Source: Temnothorax longispinosus
Taxonomy: Eukaryota > Arthropoda > Insecta > Hymenoptera > Formicidae
Assembly (NCBI RefSeq): GCF_030848805.1
Contig: NC_092362.1
Location: 16,909,642 to 16,973,641, forward strand
Length of the DNA stretch: 64,000 nucleotides
Direction: 5' to 3'
Shown: piece after piece, positions 13,201 through 26,582 of the stretch
Layout: each line of letters starts with the position of its first letter
How positions within the stretch are numbered: position 1 is the first letter of the stretch
The notes under the pieces: generated by a model
The model's database searches: none
What the model saw: the letters and a program-made list of their open reading frames with translations, nothing else
What the model was told of the DNA's origin: nothing
Position numbers and translations under genes: made by a program

Positions 13201-16200
13201 TTGTCCTCTCGACATTATTGCGATTGCGTCGCTTCTACAATTTTATTTAATCAAGACGAGAGTATCCCGATAATGATAAATAATAACGAGTGTTGATAAC
13301 CATTTACGGAAGGCGAGACGCGGATCTTACAATTGGTTCGCGGAAAGGCGGACGCACGTAATCGAGCTGGTAAAAAAAGCTGGCGAAACTGCAAAAACAT
13401 GGGCGTTTATAATAAGTACTATATTGATATTACACACATCGATATTTATATAATCTCCACCCGGTTACGTGGGTAAAAGTTCTTGCAGTAATACATGAAC
13501 GATACATGAAACGTGTAATACGATTTCCATATTTAAGTACGAAATATATAGTAACGAATATGTGAAGACGCAATTTTCATATATTAATTGCGAAAGTGCA
13601 AACCAGTTAAATTAGCTTTATGTTTATTATTTAATTAGAATTTATAATTTTTTTAAACTGACCTTCGTGTGGACTCGCAAAATATTTCGTGCGATTAAAT
13701 TCCGGCACGTGTCGAAAGGTAAGATAATAAAAAATTGATTCCCCGCGCGCACGTACGTAATAAAAATTGCGAGAAGCGCGAAATCCCGGGACTCCGCCAT
13801 TTATTACTGCAAAAGGAGCGAGATAACATACGCACTTAGCTCAAACGCCCGTGTTTCCTTCATCGTTATGAAATCGCATTCGCGTTAAAGAGTTACATAA
13901 AATGACAAAAAGCATCGGGCGGCAACAGTTTTATTCTAACGTGATAATTTATGTTAGAAACGTTCCCGTCTCTTTTACGATGCACACTCGCGGGCTGAGC
14001 CCGCGGACTCGTTCGTGCACATTTACAGGCGTAACGCGGGCAAAGTTTTATAGACGTGGAAAGTTGCATGATCCTCTTGGCACAAGCGGAAACTCGATAA
14101 GGATTGTTCCGCGTTTGGAAGTGGGTTCGTAGATCGAAATCTCTTTTGGCGGGCGGCCAAGTTGCCGAGGCATCCTGCAATAAAGCAGTTTTCGTTGAGG
14201 TCAAACTAATCTCGATAGAATATAGAATTTAAACTGCAATATGAACGCCGTAATGCAATATTAAATTATGTGTAAAACTCGAGCAAGAGATTTATAGATC
14301 AAAATTTCGATTAACTGTTGCAAGCACTCGGTGAACAAACGGGGAACGATAGGAGTATAAAAGGGTGAAGAAACGGGGAATTTCCAATTCTCTCGACGAT
14401 TCATGATAAATGCGTCGCGATATAATAAATTTAAATCACATTTATGTTAATAAAATGTTTCCGAATGTGTCTCAGCTTTTTTATCGTCCGCCCGTTGCTC
14501 AGACTTGCGGTCGATACACGAGCCTATCGCGTAGCACGTTGCGAACTGTCGGCGTCCAAACGGAAAATCAGCCAGAGATCGTTTACCGTGCGAAGATCGC
14601 GATTTCATCGATCAAGATCGCGCCGACTTCCTGCAATGAGCAATCGAAGGACGATCTCGAACTCGCTCTACGGCGCGTGTCGGCGATGACGGCGACGTCG
14701 CGCCGATTGCGAAAGCGCGGTATACGCGGTATAAAAAAGAAGAAGAAAAAGAAAACAGAAATATAGCGTGCGTGTGTCGCGTAAAGGAACGCGCGAGAGA
14801 GTCCGTAACGCGGCGAAAGAGACTCGACGCTCGGGAGAGTGCAACGCGCTGTTACGTGTCACACTTCCGTTTTCACTGCCCGAGATTCGAGGGCGTCACA
14901 CGCGAATGAAGAACTCGCGCGAATCGCCATCGACAACGGATATTTTAATAATAAAAATTCGCAAACAAAATCGATGCCGCGTTTGCATAATCGAGCACGC
15001 GATGTATTCGTCTGTGAAATCAGAAAGGGTGCAGCCTTGCAAACTCTTTTGTGAATAACTTTTCGAGCAACACGCGAGGAAATTTCGTAGATTGCGGCGC
15101 TTCTTCAATCTAATTACGCTTGTCATGTCATTTTTAATTTTTGATATCTATACGACATAATTTTTCTTCTGCGTACTCAAAAATGTCGTAAAGATTATTC
15201 CATTTTATTAACCGGATTTTTATGCCGGATTTGGAGAATTTATATTCTCCTTTGATGAAAGCTTAATTGACGTGGTATCTTCTTATTTCACTTTTTAATT
15301 AGCAACTTTAAACAGTGTGACATAAATTTTTTGGTCAAGGTTTAGATTAAGGTCTCGCTTGGAATTATTCAAAAGATTGTGTTATTTATTTACATTTTAT
15401 ATTTATTTTATATTAAATTATGAGTGGATTCATTGATATTATTGCTATTCTATATTCATATTCATCAATGTTACTTGATCACATATCGATTCTCTGAATT
15501 GCAAAATACGACATCACGGTTGACTTATGCATTCGCTAACACACCGACATGGTGATTTAAACGCAAATGCAAATTGATACTTCGTCCTTGAACGCCACGG
15601 ACGATCACGCGGAGGATCGGAAAGGAATCGTTTGAAAGTGGCTACCCCGCGATCGAGCAAACGGCAAAAAGGTTTTGCGGTATACTGTACAACATTTACG
15701 CCTTGAATGCAATTGAGAGTAACTGCCGCGTAACTGTTCCCTCGGAGCCTTCTGAATGCATAAAATCACCCCTGCCCACGATCGCAGAAACCAAAACGTG
15801 ATTTAAATGACCGACAATGAGAGCGCAATCATATCCGTTTGAACTCGCTGTTACACATCCGTACGTTTACAGTAATTTGCCGTTATTGTGGATCCTCAGC
15901 GATACTTTCACCGTCCAATTGCTTATTTCTCCGTAAAATCCGAAATCTGTCTCTGTTGTCTATGATAAATCATCTTATTTAATCTCCAGTGTTCATCTCG
16001 AAAGCAATAAAAATTAATAAAAATTTATCTTACAAAATTACGTATAAAAACACTGTTTTTAATTTAAATATTTTGTAATACCTATTGTATTTTTTTACAT
16101 CTTCCTTTCTTTCTCACTTCTCATTATTATCATGATAGAGTGCATCTTATAAAAACGCTATACGTTTAAATGCGGTGCTTCAAAAATTCTAAATATTCCA

Positions 16201-18082
16201 ACTATGAGATAAAAGTCTATTTTTATAGATACAATTAATTACAAGAATATTATTAAATGCAACGATAAATTTTATAAAAGGTTTCACCTATCTCGAATCA
16301 AGTATTCTTGAATTAATTATTCCCGAATTAAGTAATTCAGTCAGACGCTTACTGTTGTTTATTATACTTTCGCGATGAGTTTATGCACCTGTTTGTTGAT
16401 ACACCACATCGGCAAAACGTTCGCCTCCTCGCAGCATCTCGGCGTTACGAAATGCATCGTCGGCAGGAAAGTACCGATTTCGCCTACGTGCCGAACACCG
16501 GAAATTATGTGATCGATATAAATTACGGCCGAAGGCTGAAAGAGAGTGAGAGAGAGAGGGAGTAACGAAGAGAGAGAGATCGGGCTTCTCGAGATGTGTC
16601 GAAATGTTTTGACCAATCGAAAATTTTTCCGAAAAGTTCTCCTCCACAAGAGGCGTGGTGGGTGCACGAATATTTTTCTTATTTCATGCGCGAGTAACCG
16701 GAAACGGATTGACGGTGGAATTGATGTCAGTGAGGAGCTCGTATCCCTCTTTCTCTCTCGTAACGCCGGCGCCGCGATTGCAATTGACATTATCCGTCGA
16801 TTGCACCTTCTGATAACGTGAAATCACCGCAATTTCTCGATAGACTGCCGTGATGTAATTAATTCACGAATTTAGCCCTGAAATGCTCGTGGATACGTAA
16901 ATAATTGTCGAGATTAATCTCTCTCGCACGACCTGGTTTCGCGGACATATATTGAACGCATGCAGCAAACTAAGTTTCTTTGAGACTGGAATATACAATC
17001 AACATGTTAATCAGAGGTATATGGTTAACTAAAGATATATAAGTAATTTCTCTGAATAATCTCCTATACATCAATTTATTTATCAAATTATTACAATACA
17101 CAGTAGTACATCGATTATTCCTGATTCCATAAATCGTGACTATATAAAGATATACGCAAAAATTTACCGTTGTAAACATGTAGCGAGTCGAATAAAAGGA
17201 ATTGAACGCGGCAACATTTTATATGCCCGCAAAATTCTTTTAAAAAAGTTGGGTCGAAGTTAAAAGCCTGTTAATCCATTTAGCGAACGTTGCGCTATAA
17301 CGATGCCGCGATACGCCGTGATTATGCATAAAGGAAAAGTTGCGAGAGTTCGCCGTTGATCCACTGGATCGATCTGAGAGGCCGCGCGATCAGCGCGGGA
17401 TACCGTCGCCACCGTTGCGTAATCGCCGCGCGTCTAAACAGTCACCTCCGTCGGCATCGTGCACCAGTTCTCAGGCACCGCGGAGCGTCGCCTTTAAAGT
17501 CGTTTTAATCTTAAATCGGGCGCAGACGAAGATCGTTCGATCATCCGACAGTGTCGATGGCCTAATCTGAATTCATTTGCCATCAATCGTCCCGGCCGTG
17601 TTGAGGCATATTGTCTCGCTTCTCCGATTAAATTTGCGTATCAATTAATTTTGGAAGAGCGGCGAGACAGAAATGTTGTAACGGATGTTTGTATCCTTTT
17701 ACTGCTCCAGGGGGAGATTGTGTTTTTATCTCGCAGATTAAGAAAAAAACCGAGAATAAAAAGCATCTGGATTTTTTTCACTCTGGAAAGTCTGCGACGC
17801 CGACGTCGCTTTCAAGTTGTGACCTATAAATTGAAACGTGCGATATTATAGTCTCAAATGCATGCGTTTCAAGCAAAGTTTGTTTATCGTGCTACGAGGA
17901 AAACGAAGCTCGTAAAATAAGAAATTAAATCGATCTTAAAATATTTATGACATATTTCCATATAACTTATACTGCTTTCGGAAATATTTTTCCAGTTATA
18001 TATTGGGTTGGCCAATAAGTCCGTGCGGTTATTTATAAGTAACATTTATAAGTAAAAAACCGCACGGACTTATTGGCCAACC

Positions 18083-18145
<63 letters not shown>

Positions 18146-21100
18146 AGTTCAGATTAAGAGGTGACAACGAAAAATATCGTCGGGAAGATATGTCAATGTC
18201 TAGAATAAAGTATCTGAAATGGAGACATACGGACCGATAATATGGCTATATCAGTTAAGTAACTCATACTTGTCGAAGATACGACGTCGACGTTGGCATA
18301 AATTGTTCATGGAATTCCAAACGGCGCGGCGGCGCACCGCAATAAATTTTGCGACGGCATTCCGCGCTGCCATAACGCGAAATGTATCGCCCCACGCAGA
18401 TTAAAATCGCGTCGGAAACGGTTTGTCGAATGGATTATGACGTTCGACGGAGTCAGGCGCGGAGCACAAATTAGAAATATGATATGATCCTGATAGATAG
18501 AGCCGTGGAATCGTGACGGCGCGGGCGGAGTTATAAAATCGCGCGTTATTAAATCACGTCTCTCGTTATGCACTGCGTGTCGTTGGTTCGCCACCTTGAT
18601 TCCGTGTTATCCTTTCTTTTCTACGTCACCGCGTTTCCGCGCGAAAAGCACGTCCGGCAATGAAAGAATGCCGAGTCGTAAATACCTCGTAGCGCCACGC
18701 TACTCTATGCACGCGTATACCGAATAATATCCACCTGCAGAAATCGTCGAGATTATCCCTTATGTAATCGCTTTATACGGCGCGTAATCTCTTTTTCTCG
18801 ACGGCGCGGCGCGGTCTGTGCATTCCGTTTGTCTAACGACCTCGCGAACAGCGATTCCCGCTGAATAGAGCAAAAAGTACCGCGCATTCTTACACATGCT
18901 CTCGCCACTCACAAGCGAATAGTCTTACTCTCGTTTAAATAATTTCATTGAAAATATTTACATTAAAATAATCCGGTAAAGACTACCGACAATTTTAATC
19001 TTAGCAACTGTTTAAAGAGCTGCTTCCGGACTACTATATAGGTATTTTGCGGGATATTGTTTTAAAGATCACAGAAAGCTCTACGTTTGTATCTCTTTCC
19101 AGAAAAATATTCCAGTTTCAACGAGTTCTAGTGTTCCAATTGATAGCAAAATTTCATTATAGAAGATTCGATGGAGTGCCGCAAACTAACGAATTGTTTT
19201 GATTCGCAGGAGATTGATGGAGAGGGGCTCGTCCATCCCGTGGCAGGAAACGCTGCGAGAAGCCACCGGCGAGTTCAGATTAGACGGATCCGCTCTTAGG
19301 GAGTACTTCCGGCCATTAGAGGACTGGTTGAGGACCGAGAATTTGAGAACGGGCGAAGTGGTCGGCTGGTCATACGGTAAAGAGAGAAAGAGCGGGGGGA
19401 GCAGGGAGGGGAAAGAGATAGACCGCTCGTTTAAATTTACAGGATTTAAACCCATTCTCTTTTTCGGCCGTTGCGACACTTTCCGCGCGTTGATTTACGG
19501 CGACGTCGTACGTCACGCTTATACCCCTAATTAAAGATAAATGTTACAACGGCCGGATACCACTGGAGATCGATTCAGGTGACGTTGTGGAGCCGGCGTA
19601 GTGCGACGCGATTCCTTTCGACGTAACTTGCTACAAATTATGCAATTTCCTACTGTAACAGATTGAAGGTTGCAGTTCCCACGTGCTACTTTACTGGCGA
19701 ACGTTACAAATGTTCATTGTATGACGACATTCGACTTGTGAATTACGATCCGCTGTGTGTGTGTATGTTTGTTTGTGTGGTACGTGTATGTGTGTGTCCA
19801 TAATACGGTGAAATTATTGAGATTAACGGCCTGCACCTAGCGAAGAGCATGCATCTTGCCAAATTCTTGACGCGCCGGTCACCGCGGTCGCGCGTTATAT
19901 AAAAAACCGTTACACGTGGAAGAACTCGGATATATACATCGTGCCCCGCGCTCATCCCATAAATTACGCCGGTGCGTTTCGCAAGCATAGCGGAGCACTT
20001 CGAGCGGAATAAGTTATGAATTCTCTTAAATAAAGTAAAACCGTTATGTATGCGTAATAAATCAAGAAGTGTCGACATCCCCGACGAACGAAAGGGAAAA
20101 CGGACAAGGACCTCGACAAGATCGATCGTGGCGATAATGAGGAACGATATCGCATTCCGCGAAGCTGCGAGGAATTCGACTCTCCTGGAAGGAGAGAAAA
20201 AAGAGAGAAGAGAACGCGAAGAAATCCGCGCGCGGTGACCACCGCGCCGTTGACGGAAGAGCACGCGCGCGAATGCCAGCAACGCGAATTATCCGGCCGC
20301 CGGCGGTCTTTTCTTGCCTTCGTGAAACGCCGAGGCATGTCTTTTTTTCCCGATAACGAAACGATAGCGAAACGTTCGCGCTATTTCCGCGATAAAACGC
20401 AGAGAGACGGCGCGCAGGGCCCCCGCCGTCGGGAGAGGAGGTCGATTGTAAAGTTCTGGCCCCGTGGGACTGGAAAATTGCGAAAGCGGAGTGTGAAACG
20501 AGGAAAAGGCCGCCAGGAAAAGAGAGCTAGGAAAGGATAAATATAGCGACGTATACTTAAAGAAGAAAAGAGAAAGAGAGCGATAGGAGAATCGTGAGAC
20601 AGGCTCGACGACCGCACTCTCGTTTCTATCGCGCGCCGTAAGAACTCCCCGATGCATTCATCCATCCGTTTGCGAATTTGCGAAGAGGCGAGATCGAGAT
20701 TCGCACACGTGCACGTGTGCATGCCGGCATCAGACTCGCGCGCGCGCGCGCGCGCGAGCTTCGTTTCTTCTCGCGTGAGAGCGAACATCGCGTTCACGTC
20801 AATCGGGAGCAGGGCACGCGTGATCGAGAAATCCAATTCGACTACGCAATATTATGTAATGAGGTTCCCCACCAGCCGGGGGCGATCGATCCAGTTACAC
20901 GGGATTTCGTTACAGGAAGTAATTCTGGGAGAACATACACCTTTCCCCGAAAGAGCAGATCTCTAAATTAAGATATCTATATGTTGAGCGCGCGTTCGGC
21001 CGAGGAAACTGACTTTTTCTCCGCGAGGTATACGGTATATCTTGTAGTGCGCCGTAAAGGAAAATGCAAATCACGAAATAGGAAGACGGATTAGTCATGG

Positions 21101-22862
21101 TAGGAATATTCGTCATGTCCAGCCGCGGAAAGTGAAAAGACACAGCGTAATGTTAGAGAGTCGCTTTGGACAACCAATTTGCATTGCAGAAGTTCGTTTT
21201 ACTTGATTGCAAGCGTTATGCAGGCAACGTATATTAGTATCGTTAGCTTAACCTGAATTCGAGCGCCGGCGCGCCGCGGACGCGTGCAGAGTCCGTCTTG
21301 CATAACGCTGCGCGCACGCCTTGTCAATATTTTCAACCAAAACAGCCGGACGAAACGCGACGGACAAATGCGGTGCATAAATCTGCGTTTGCTCTAGCAA
21401 AACGGTTATTTAGCGCGTTTAAGCGGCAGGAGGGGCTTCCTTCTCGGGAGATGAATTCCGATGGAAGGAGCAGATGTACGCGGAGACTCGTACACGTAAC
21501 AGCGCGATAAGAAAAAAAAATCATGGAACGCCAGTCATATAATTTCACTTTCATTCGATCTTCGTTCTCGTTTCGCCCGGTAACGTCTCCCGGTTACGCA
21601 CCGCGGTTAATGCACGTACGATGTAACGGAAAAAACAAAGAGCAAAGCTCTCGATCGAGCGAATGATAATAATTTCTCTAAGCGGTTTTAAGTACCGTTA
21701 CGTGCAAAGAGATTGAAAGGAACAGTTGGATCAGGTATTATTTGATACGTCGCTTCGTTGTATGTACATATATAAATAAGTAAAAGTACGGCCTATACAC
21801 GCGCACCGAGAGCAGGAACGTAGCCGCAAATAATTGAGAGATAGATCACTTCATCTTTAAAAGAATCGGTGGATATATTCCGTCTGTGCACTTTGCGGCC
21901 GTGAGCCACCAATTATCCTATCGTATTTCACTCGAGTAGATTGATGTTATTAAATTTTTCCAGTAACACTTAATCATAAAAACGATCGGTAATTTCTCGG
22001 AGCGATCGTGGCGCATTGGATAAGAAAAATCGCGTTAATACGTTATGCGAACTGAACTGAATGAAGTAATATCGGCGCATTGTGCTCGATGACGAGATAA
22101 CGAGGTACATATTATTATTAAGTAGCGTTTCCACTCCCCGTGCCACCTTCCATCGACGTAGCCACAACTGATTAAACCCGCAAGAAATCGCTATCTAGCG
22201 AGAGACCCGAGATAGCTCGGCGCCGCAAGCCCCCTTAAATGCACGAGCAAATCAAGCGGAACGACGACACGTGATTCCAGCGAAAAAGCGATACTGATGA
22301 ATTCGCCGAAAAATGTCCGCAAAACCGCGAAGAAACAAAGCCACGAAGGGAAAGGTAGACTGACCCCTCCGCCAGTGTGGTTTCCTTTACTCGCCGCGAG
22401 ATTCTCTCCTTCCTGCTCCTGTCGATCTCGATTACGGGATTTTAGAACGGCCCGTTTCCTCCCCTTCGCCCCTTCCCGGCGAATCGATCGCGCGATCTCC
22501 GTAGCACGCTCACTTTGGACGATCGAGAGAATATCTTAGCTGCTATTTCGATAAATGCAGGTTTCATTATTCTTTTTTTTATCCGTTAGAGCAGCGATTT
22601 TAATCAATCGATCGTGACGCGAGTAAAATGCGAGCTGGGTTCCGTTGACCACTTTCAATAATCTAAAAAAAGTGATATAATTATGTAATTTAATAGTATG
22701 TTAATTTGTTACATAGACGGAGACTTTTGCAAAAGGAGCATAGAGACCGCGGGCCTGCAGGTTTACGGTAGCGGCTTCTACAACGGCGGCATATCCATCT
22801 CCACGTCTTGGATCGCGACAGGAACCATGATGATTCTTTGGATTGTATCAACGCTCTATTGA
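10287..22862 (+). CDS. Angiotensin-converting-enzyme-like protein, last three coding exons (Ance-3-like)
   Basis: The coding exons are 10287-10430, 19210-19376 and 22717-22862 (stop TGA). All have AG/GT borders and consistent phases (2, then 1). Exon one codes NFVAGVLQFQLYRSLCQAAG and then PLHRCDFY and PEAGRILG, matching the conserved ACE (peptidase M2) segment around its C-terminal disulfide. Exon two codes GSSIPWQETLREATG, REYFRPLEDWL and TGEVVGWSY, the ACE C-terminal helices. The last exon codes DGDFCKRSIETAG and ends in a hydrophobic stretch (SWIATGTMMILWIVSTLY), suggesting a TM or GPI-type anchor. The family cleaves C-terminal dipeptides from extracellular peptides, but insect Ance-3 is generally considered catalytically dead. 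Here the residue aligning with the transition-state tyrosine (human testis ACE Tyr523) is Asn. The zinc-binding exons lie outside the window or were not found. Gene context (Vajk and Nimrod genes) supports the Ance-3 assignment. Confidence 0.85.
18003..18085. mobile_element. Mini mariner-type MITE (two terminal repeats, almost no interior)
   Basis: The left end begins TTGGGTTGGCCAATAAGTCC and continues GTGCGGTT. The right end is its near-perfect reverse complement (about 28 bp). Only about 26 bases separate them. The GGTTGGC-AATAAGT ends resemble terminal repeats of insect mariner elements. The element sits beside a TA-rich tract, consistent with TA targeting. No transposase is encoded. Confidence 0.75.
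18089..18142. repeat. (TA)n microsatellite beside the mariner MITE
   Basis: About 54 bases of near-perfect TA dinucleotide directly after the right end of the MITE. Confidence 0.9.
19753..19798. repeat. GT-rich microsatellite
   Basis: Imperfect run of GTGTGT/GTTTGT units inside the last Ance-like intron. Confidence 0.8.
20737..20756. repeat. (CG)10 microsatellite
   Basis: Ten uninterrupted CG dinucleotides, unusual for most animal genomes because methylated CpG decays. It fits weak germline methylation at this site, as in many Hymenoptera. Confidence 0.9.
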
Positions 22863-25800
22863 ACGCATCAACAACCCTCTATTGAACAATTCGACAACAA
22901 GTAGCCGATTCATCATCGAGCAATGATAATGAATTTAGGGAGAGCTCGTTATACCGATTACGCGTCATCTGCCAAAATACACCAAATCATATTCCTATAA
23001 CATCACTGAATAAATCTTGAAAATAGTGAAATTATTCGCCCGAATATATCTGGTCGGTTGATGGCAAAATAATAATCGTTACTGCCAAGTAATACAAGTA
23101 CTTTAAAGTACACTCTTGTCAAGCGTGTGTGTGTATGTGTCAAGCTGCACGCTTTACGTGATGTAAAAAGGTCACACTGTCAATTTACAAATATTATTAT
23201 TACGTAGATCTGTATAATTGTAATACTATTAATATTAAACATTTATTACTATATATTATATTATATGTCATGCTATAATATTATACGCAGTATTACAATT
23301 AAGAATATAAAGCGTGCATGAAAACGTATGTATTGTGCGTGGGTGTAAATGCATAAATCATTTCATAAACTTGAACGGCTCATGATTCACGCCCTGTAAC
23401 TATTAGCACTGTTGTGGTTGACCAAATAAAATTATACCTATACTGTTGTAAAAAAAATGCGTCGGAATATTCGCTGAAACGCTCGATTGTCCGATATTAC
23501 GTCATTTTTACGAACAGTTTCATTTTCTAAGTATCTGACTCTGTACGTTCCGGTTCTTCTAACAGGATTGCAAAATCGAGGCTCGGCATCGTCACGCATT
23601 CTACAACGCTACTTTTTCAGCACAAATGGGCCGAAATATTTTTTTTCGGCCCGGAACCGTCACATTAAGAGAGCTCGTTAAACGGCATACTTGACTTTCG
23701 CGTCGACGTACGGAAGGAATAAAGGAAGGATATTTTATATTCGCGAAAGAAAGAGGAATCCTCTCGAATGGCACGCACAAAAGCTGCTCGACGACAAAAG
23801 CCACGCCGGACGGCTCCCTTAACTTGCGTAATTGAAAGCCGGCGAAATCGTACCAGGTGAAATCGCGCTTTTGCTGTCAAATTACCGGTAAACTGAATCG
23901 GACCACCTTATCCCTTACTATTTTATTGCATCTTTTACCGCCACCATTAGATCGCTCAATCCTTTTAACTACCGTACCTCACGTATCATGCGCATTTTCG
24001 TTCGCTTCGGCATTAGCAGGTCGTGAATGCGAATAACGATTACCGAGACGATCTCGATAAATAGCGTATAAACGTATATACAATTACACGATTCGCTTCG
24101 ATCGCATTCTTCTAAATTACGGTGAATGATATGCCTGAATACTAAAGATTTTATAACACTGAATATTTAAAGTATCCAGTCATAAAAATCTCAATAAACT
24201 TTAATAAGGAATTTTAGCAATTAATAATTTTAATAAAATGCATATGATTCAGATTTGTAACGAACAGATGTCTTCGCGAAGATAGCATCCACTTTCTCGA
24301 AGACCGTAAAATTAGACGCATGAATATTAATCTTGGATACAAACACAACAATGGGGGGGGGCTCTTATTAAACCCTTTTGTTTCACGGCCGCTCTCTCAT
24401 CCGATTTTTCATTGCAGCATGCGCCGACGCGTAGGACGTCAGCTTTCACGTGTAAGAAATGCCATTATTGTTTTGCAAAGGCACGCCACTGAAACGTACC
24501 CGTAATTGCACAAAGGTGGTCCCTGCTGTCCAGAAAACTGGTCCGCCCGTCTTGCGTAATGAGAAGACGCGGAAATCGACCGCGTCGGGCAAAAAGAAAC
24601 GTCTTGCATCATCATCGAACGTGCACGCATTTCATCGCGCGCGCGACCGGAAATATTTCTGATCTTATCATTTCACGCGGCGGACACGAAGCACACCATC
24701 TTGCGCATAATATACCCCGACGACGACGACGAAAGCGGAATATTTGATTTCAATACCGGTCGCGCGAGAGTTTCATATCTTCTGGCACGGCGCAGATTGA
24801 TTTCTCGCATTTTCGCGATTCGCGACTGATCAACTCGTCGAATTAACGACATAGCGTGCAATTATTCCTCCCTTGCATAATCGAGAGGTAATTCGCGCCG
24901 CGAGCTAAGTCCGCGCTTCCTGTCGCGGAGAAGACACGGCGATTCTATTAACTGAAACGACGCGAATACGCAATTTTAATTCATTCTGGGATAGCGCTTT
25001 AAACACACGGAAATCGACAAAAGCTATAAAAGAGACCATAGAATCCGTAGTACCTGACTGTTCCAAATTGATCTATCCCATTACGGAATCGTAGATTGCC
25101 CTGCAATTAAGCGTCGTCGTTATTCTAAGTTTCTATCTGGAATCATTTTGAAATTCTTACTTAACGTGAGCGAGATATTACTTCACACGATACATCAGAC
25201 ACATTACCTCGTTACGTTCGAAAGAGCGATTCGTATTCCACTCGATGCATATCCGCCGGTATTAATCTGAAAATAAGAAATCAAGTTGATTGTCAGGAAT
25301 ACATAATCTCTCCTCGTTACTCATCGGGCATAGGCGCCACCTTACCGAGATATGGACTCCTAATTTCGTTTAAATTGCCTTTCCGTCATTTGAAAACTCA
25401 ATCGGATATTAAGTTAATGTTATAATATCGCGATTTTTGAAGGGATATTTCAATAACTACAAATAATAAAGAAATAGTTATTTCCACCAATAAACGAATC
25501 ATATTATAGGCACCATAAATTGACTGATAAATATTGAAGATTCAAAATTTCAATTACTAATGATCAGTTGCACAATAGACATTTTGGATTAATTATATTA
25601 TTTTCATTTTTATTTCTATATCTTTCTTATTTTCACAATAAAGAGCGATGGAGCGGTAATAGGTGAAGGATAAATTTAATGAAAGAAGACATTGATGAAA
25701 GAAGTTTCTCTCCCGTTGATAATGCTAGGATTAAGCAATATTGATGGATAACGTTCGTGAGAGAGGCTTCTGAGGACCGATCATAAATCGCTCGGAGTGG

Positions 25801-26227
25801 AAACCGGTCAGAGATGGATGAACCGGACGTACGTCGCGGTTTGGTTGGTCGACGCCCATGAAACGGTTTGGCGATCTGCCCCAAAACTGGTCCGACCAGT
25901 TGCATAATCGGAAGACCGGGAAGTCGTGCCTTTCCGCGAAACGTCTGCGAGGCGCACAATGAGAGTCGACTGACTGGACGCCAACTCTCGTCCACTTTCA
26001 CCGTCGGTCGCGCGCACCGTTTTAGCCGGTGGTTTTAGCCGCGACGCAACCACCGGTTATATCCGCGGACGGCCGAAATCGGCGAGAGAGGAAAAAAAGA
26101 GAGAAAGAGAGAGAAAGGGCGAAAAAAAGAGCCGCGCAATTTCGCCGCCCGGCCGGAATCGGGTGTAATCGTTTTAATTGAGGCCTCTTGGAAAGGTGGA
26201 GCCTCGACAAACGACGAACCGACGAAA

Positions 26228-26582
26228 TCGTTTCGAAATTGTCCGTGAAAGTGATCCAGAAAGCAGATCGGCTCCACTTCGCCTCCCTCTGCCGATACGC
26301 CGGCATTGATACAGGTGCATGTTTTGTGTAGTATCGCAAAAAGAAGAAAGAAAAAGTCAATTCGTTTCATACACCTGTACTTCGCGAGTTAAGCAATTCG
26401 AATGCCGACGGGCTGAGGAATCGGTTACGTCACGCGTGTCGACCGTATGGAAAATTATATATGAAATCGGTTCGCAAGATAGATAACACGAGATGGACCG
26501 GGCACCGAAGGGAATCGATCGCGCGTACTTATGGGCACGCGACGTCGTTCGGTCGTTTCGAAACTGGTCGGTGAAAGTGATC
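26228..26582. repeat. Duplicated 30-base motif, 325 bases apart
   Basis: Positions 26228-26257 and 26553-26582 share a 30-base sequence with 3 mismatches, starting TCGTTTCGAAA and ending GTGAAAGTGATC. The sequence between the copies is unrelated. Both lie in a CpG-rich patch between the Ance-like and NimA-like genes. Confidence 0.7.

Larger units (their letters stand above)
10431..19209 (+). other. Ance-like intron, 8.8 kb
   Basis: GT donor at 10431 and CAG acceptor at 19207-19209. It has AT-rich stretches and CpG-rich patches (about 12780-13300, 14480-14900, 17340-17560, 18300-18860). No coding exon of a known family was recognised. It contains the mariner-type inverted repeat at 18003-18085 and the TA microsatellite next to it. 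Confidence 0.7.
19377..22716 (+). other. Last Ance-like intron
   Basis: GT donor at 19377 and ATAG acceptor ending at 22716. The middle (about 20050-20850 and 21240-22520) is CpG-rich with many short overlapping open frames on both strands. None resembles a protein. A GT-rich microsatellite lies at 19753-19798 and a (CG)n run at 20737-20756. Confidence 0.65.

Noticed and set aside
19743..20966. Cluster of frames in the last Ance-like intron
   Set aside because: Arg-rich, mutually overlapping, with no splice structure or family resemblance.
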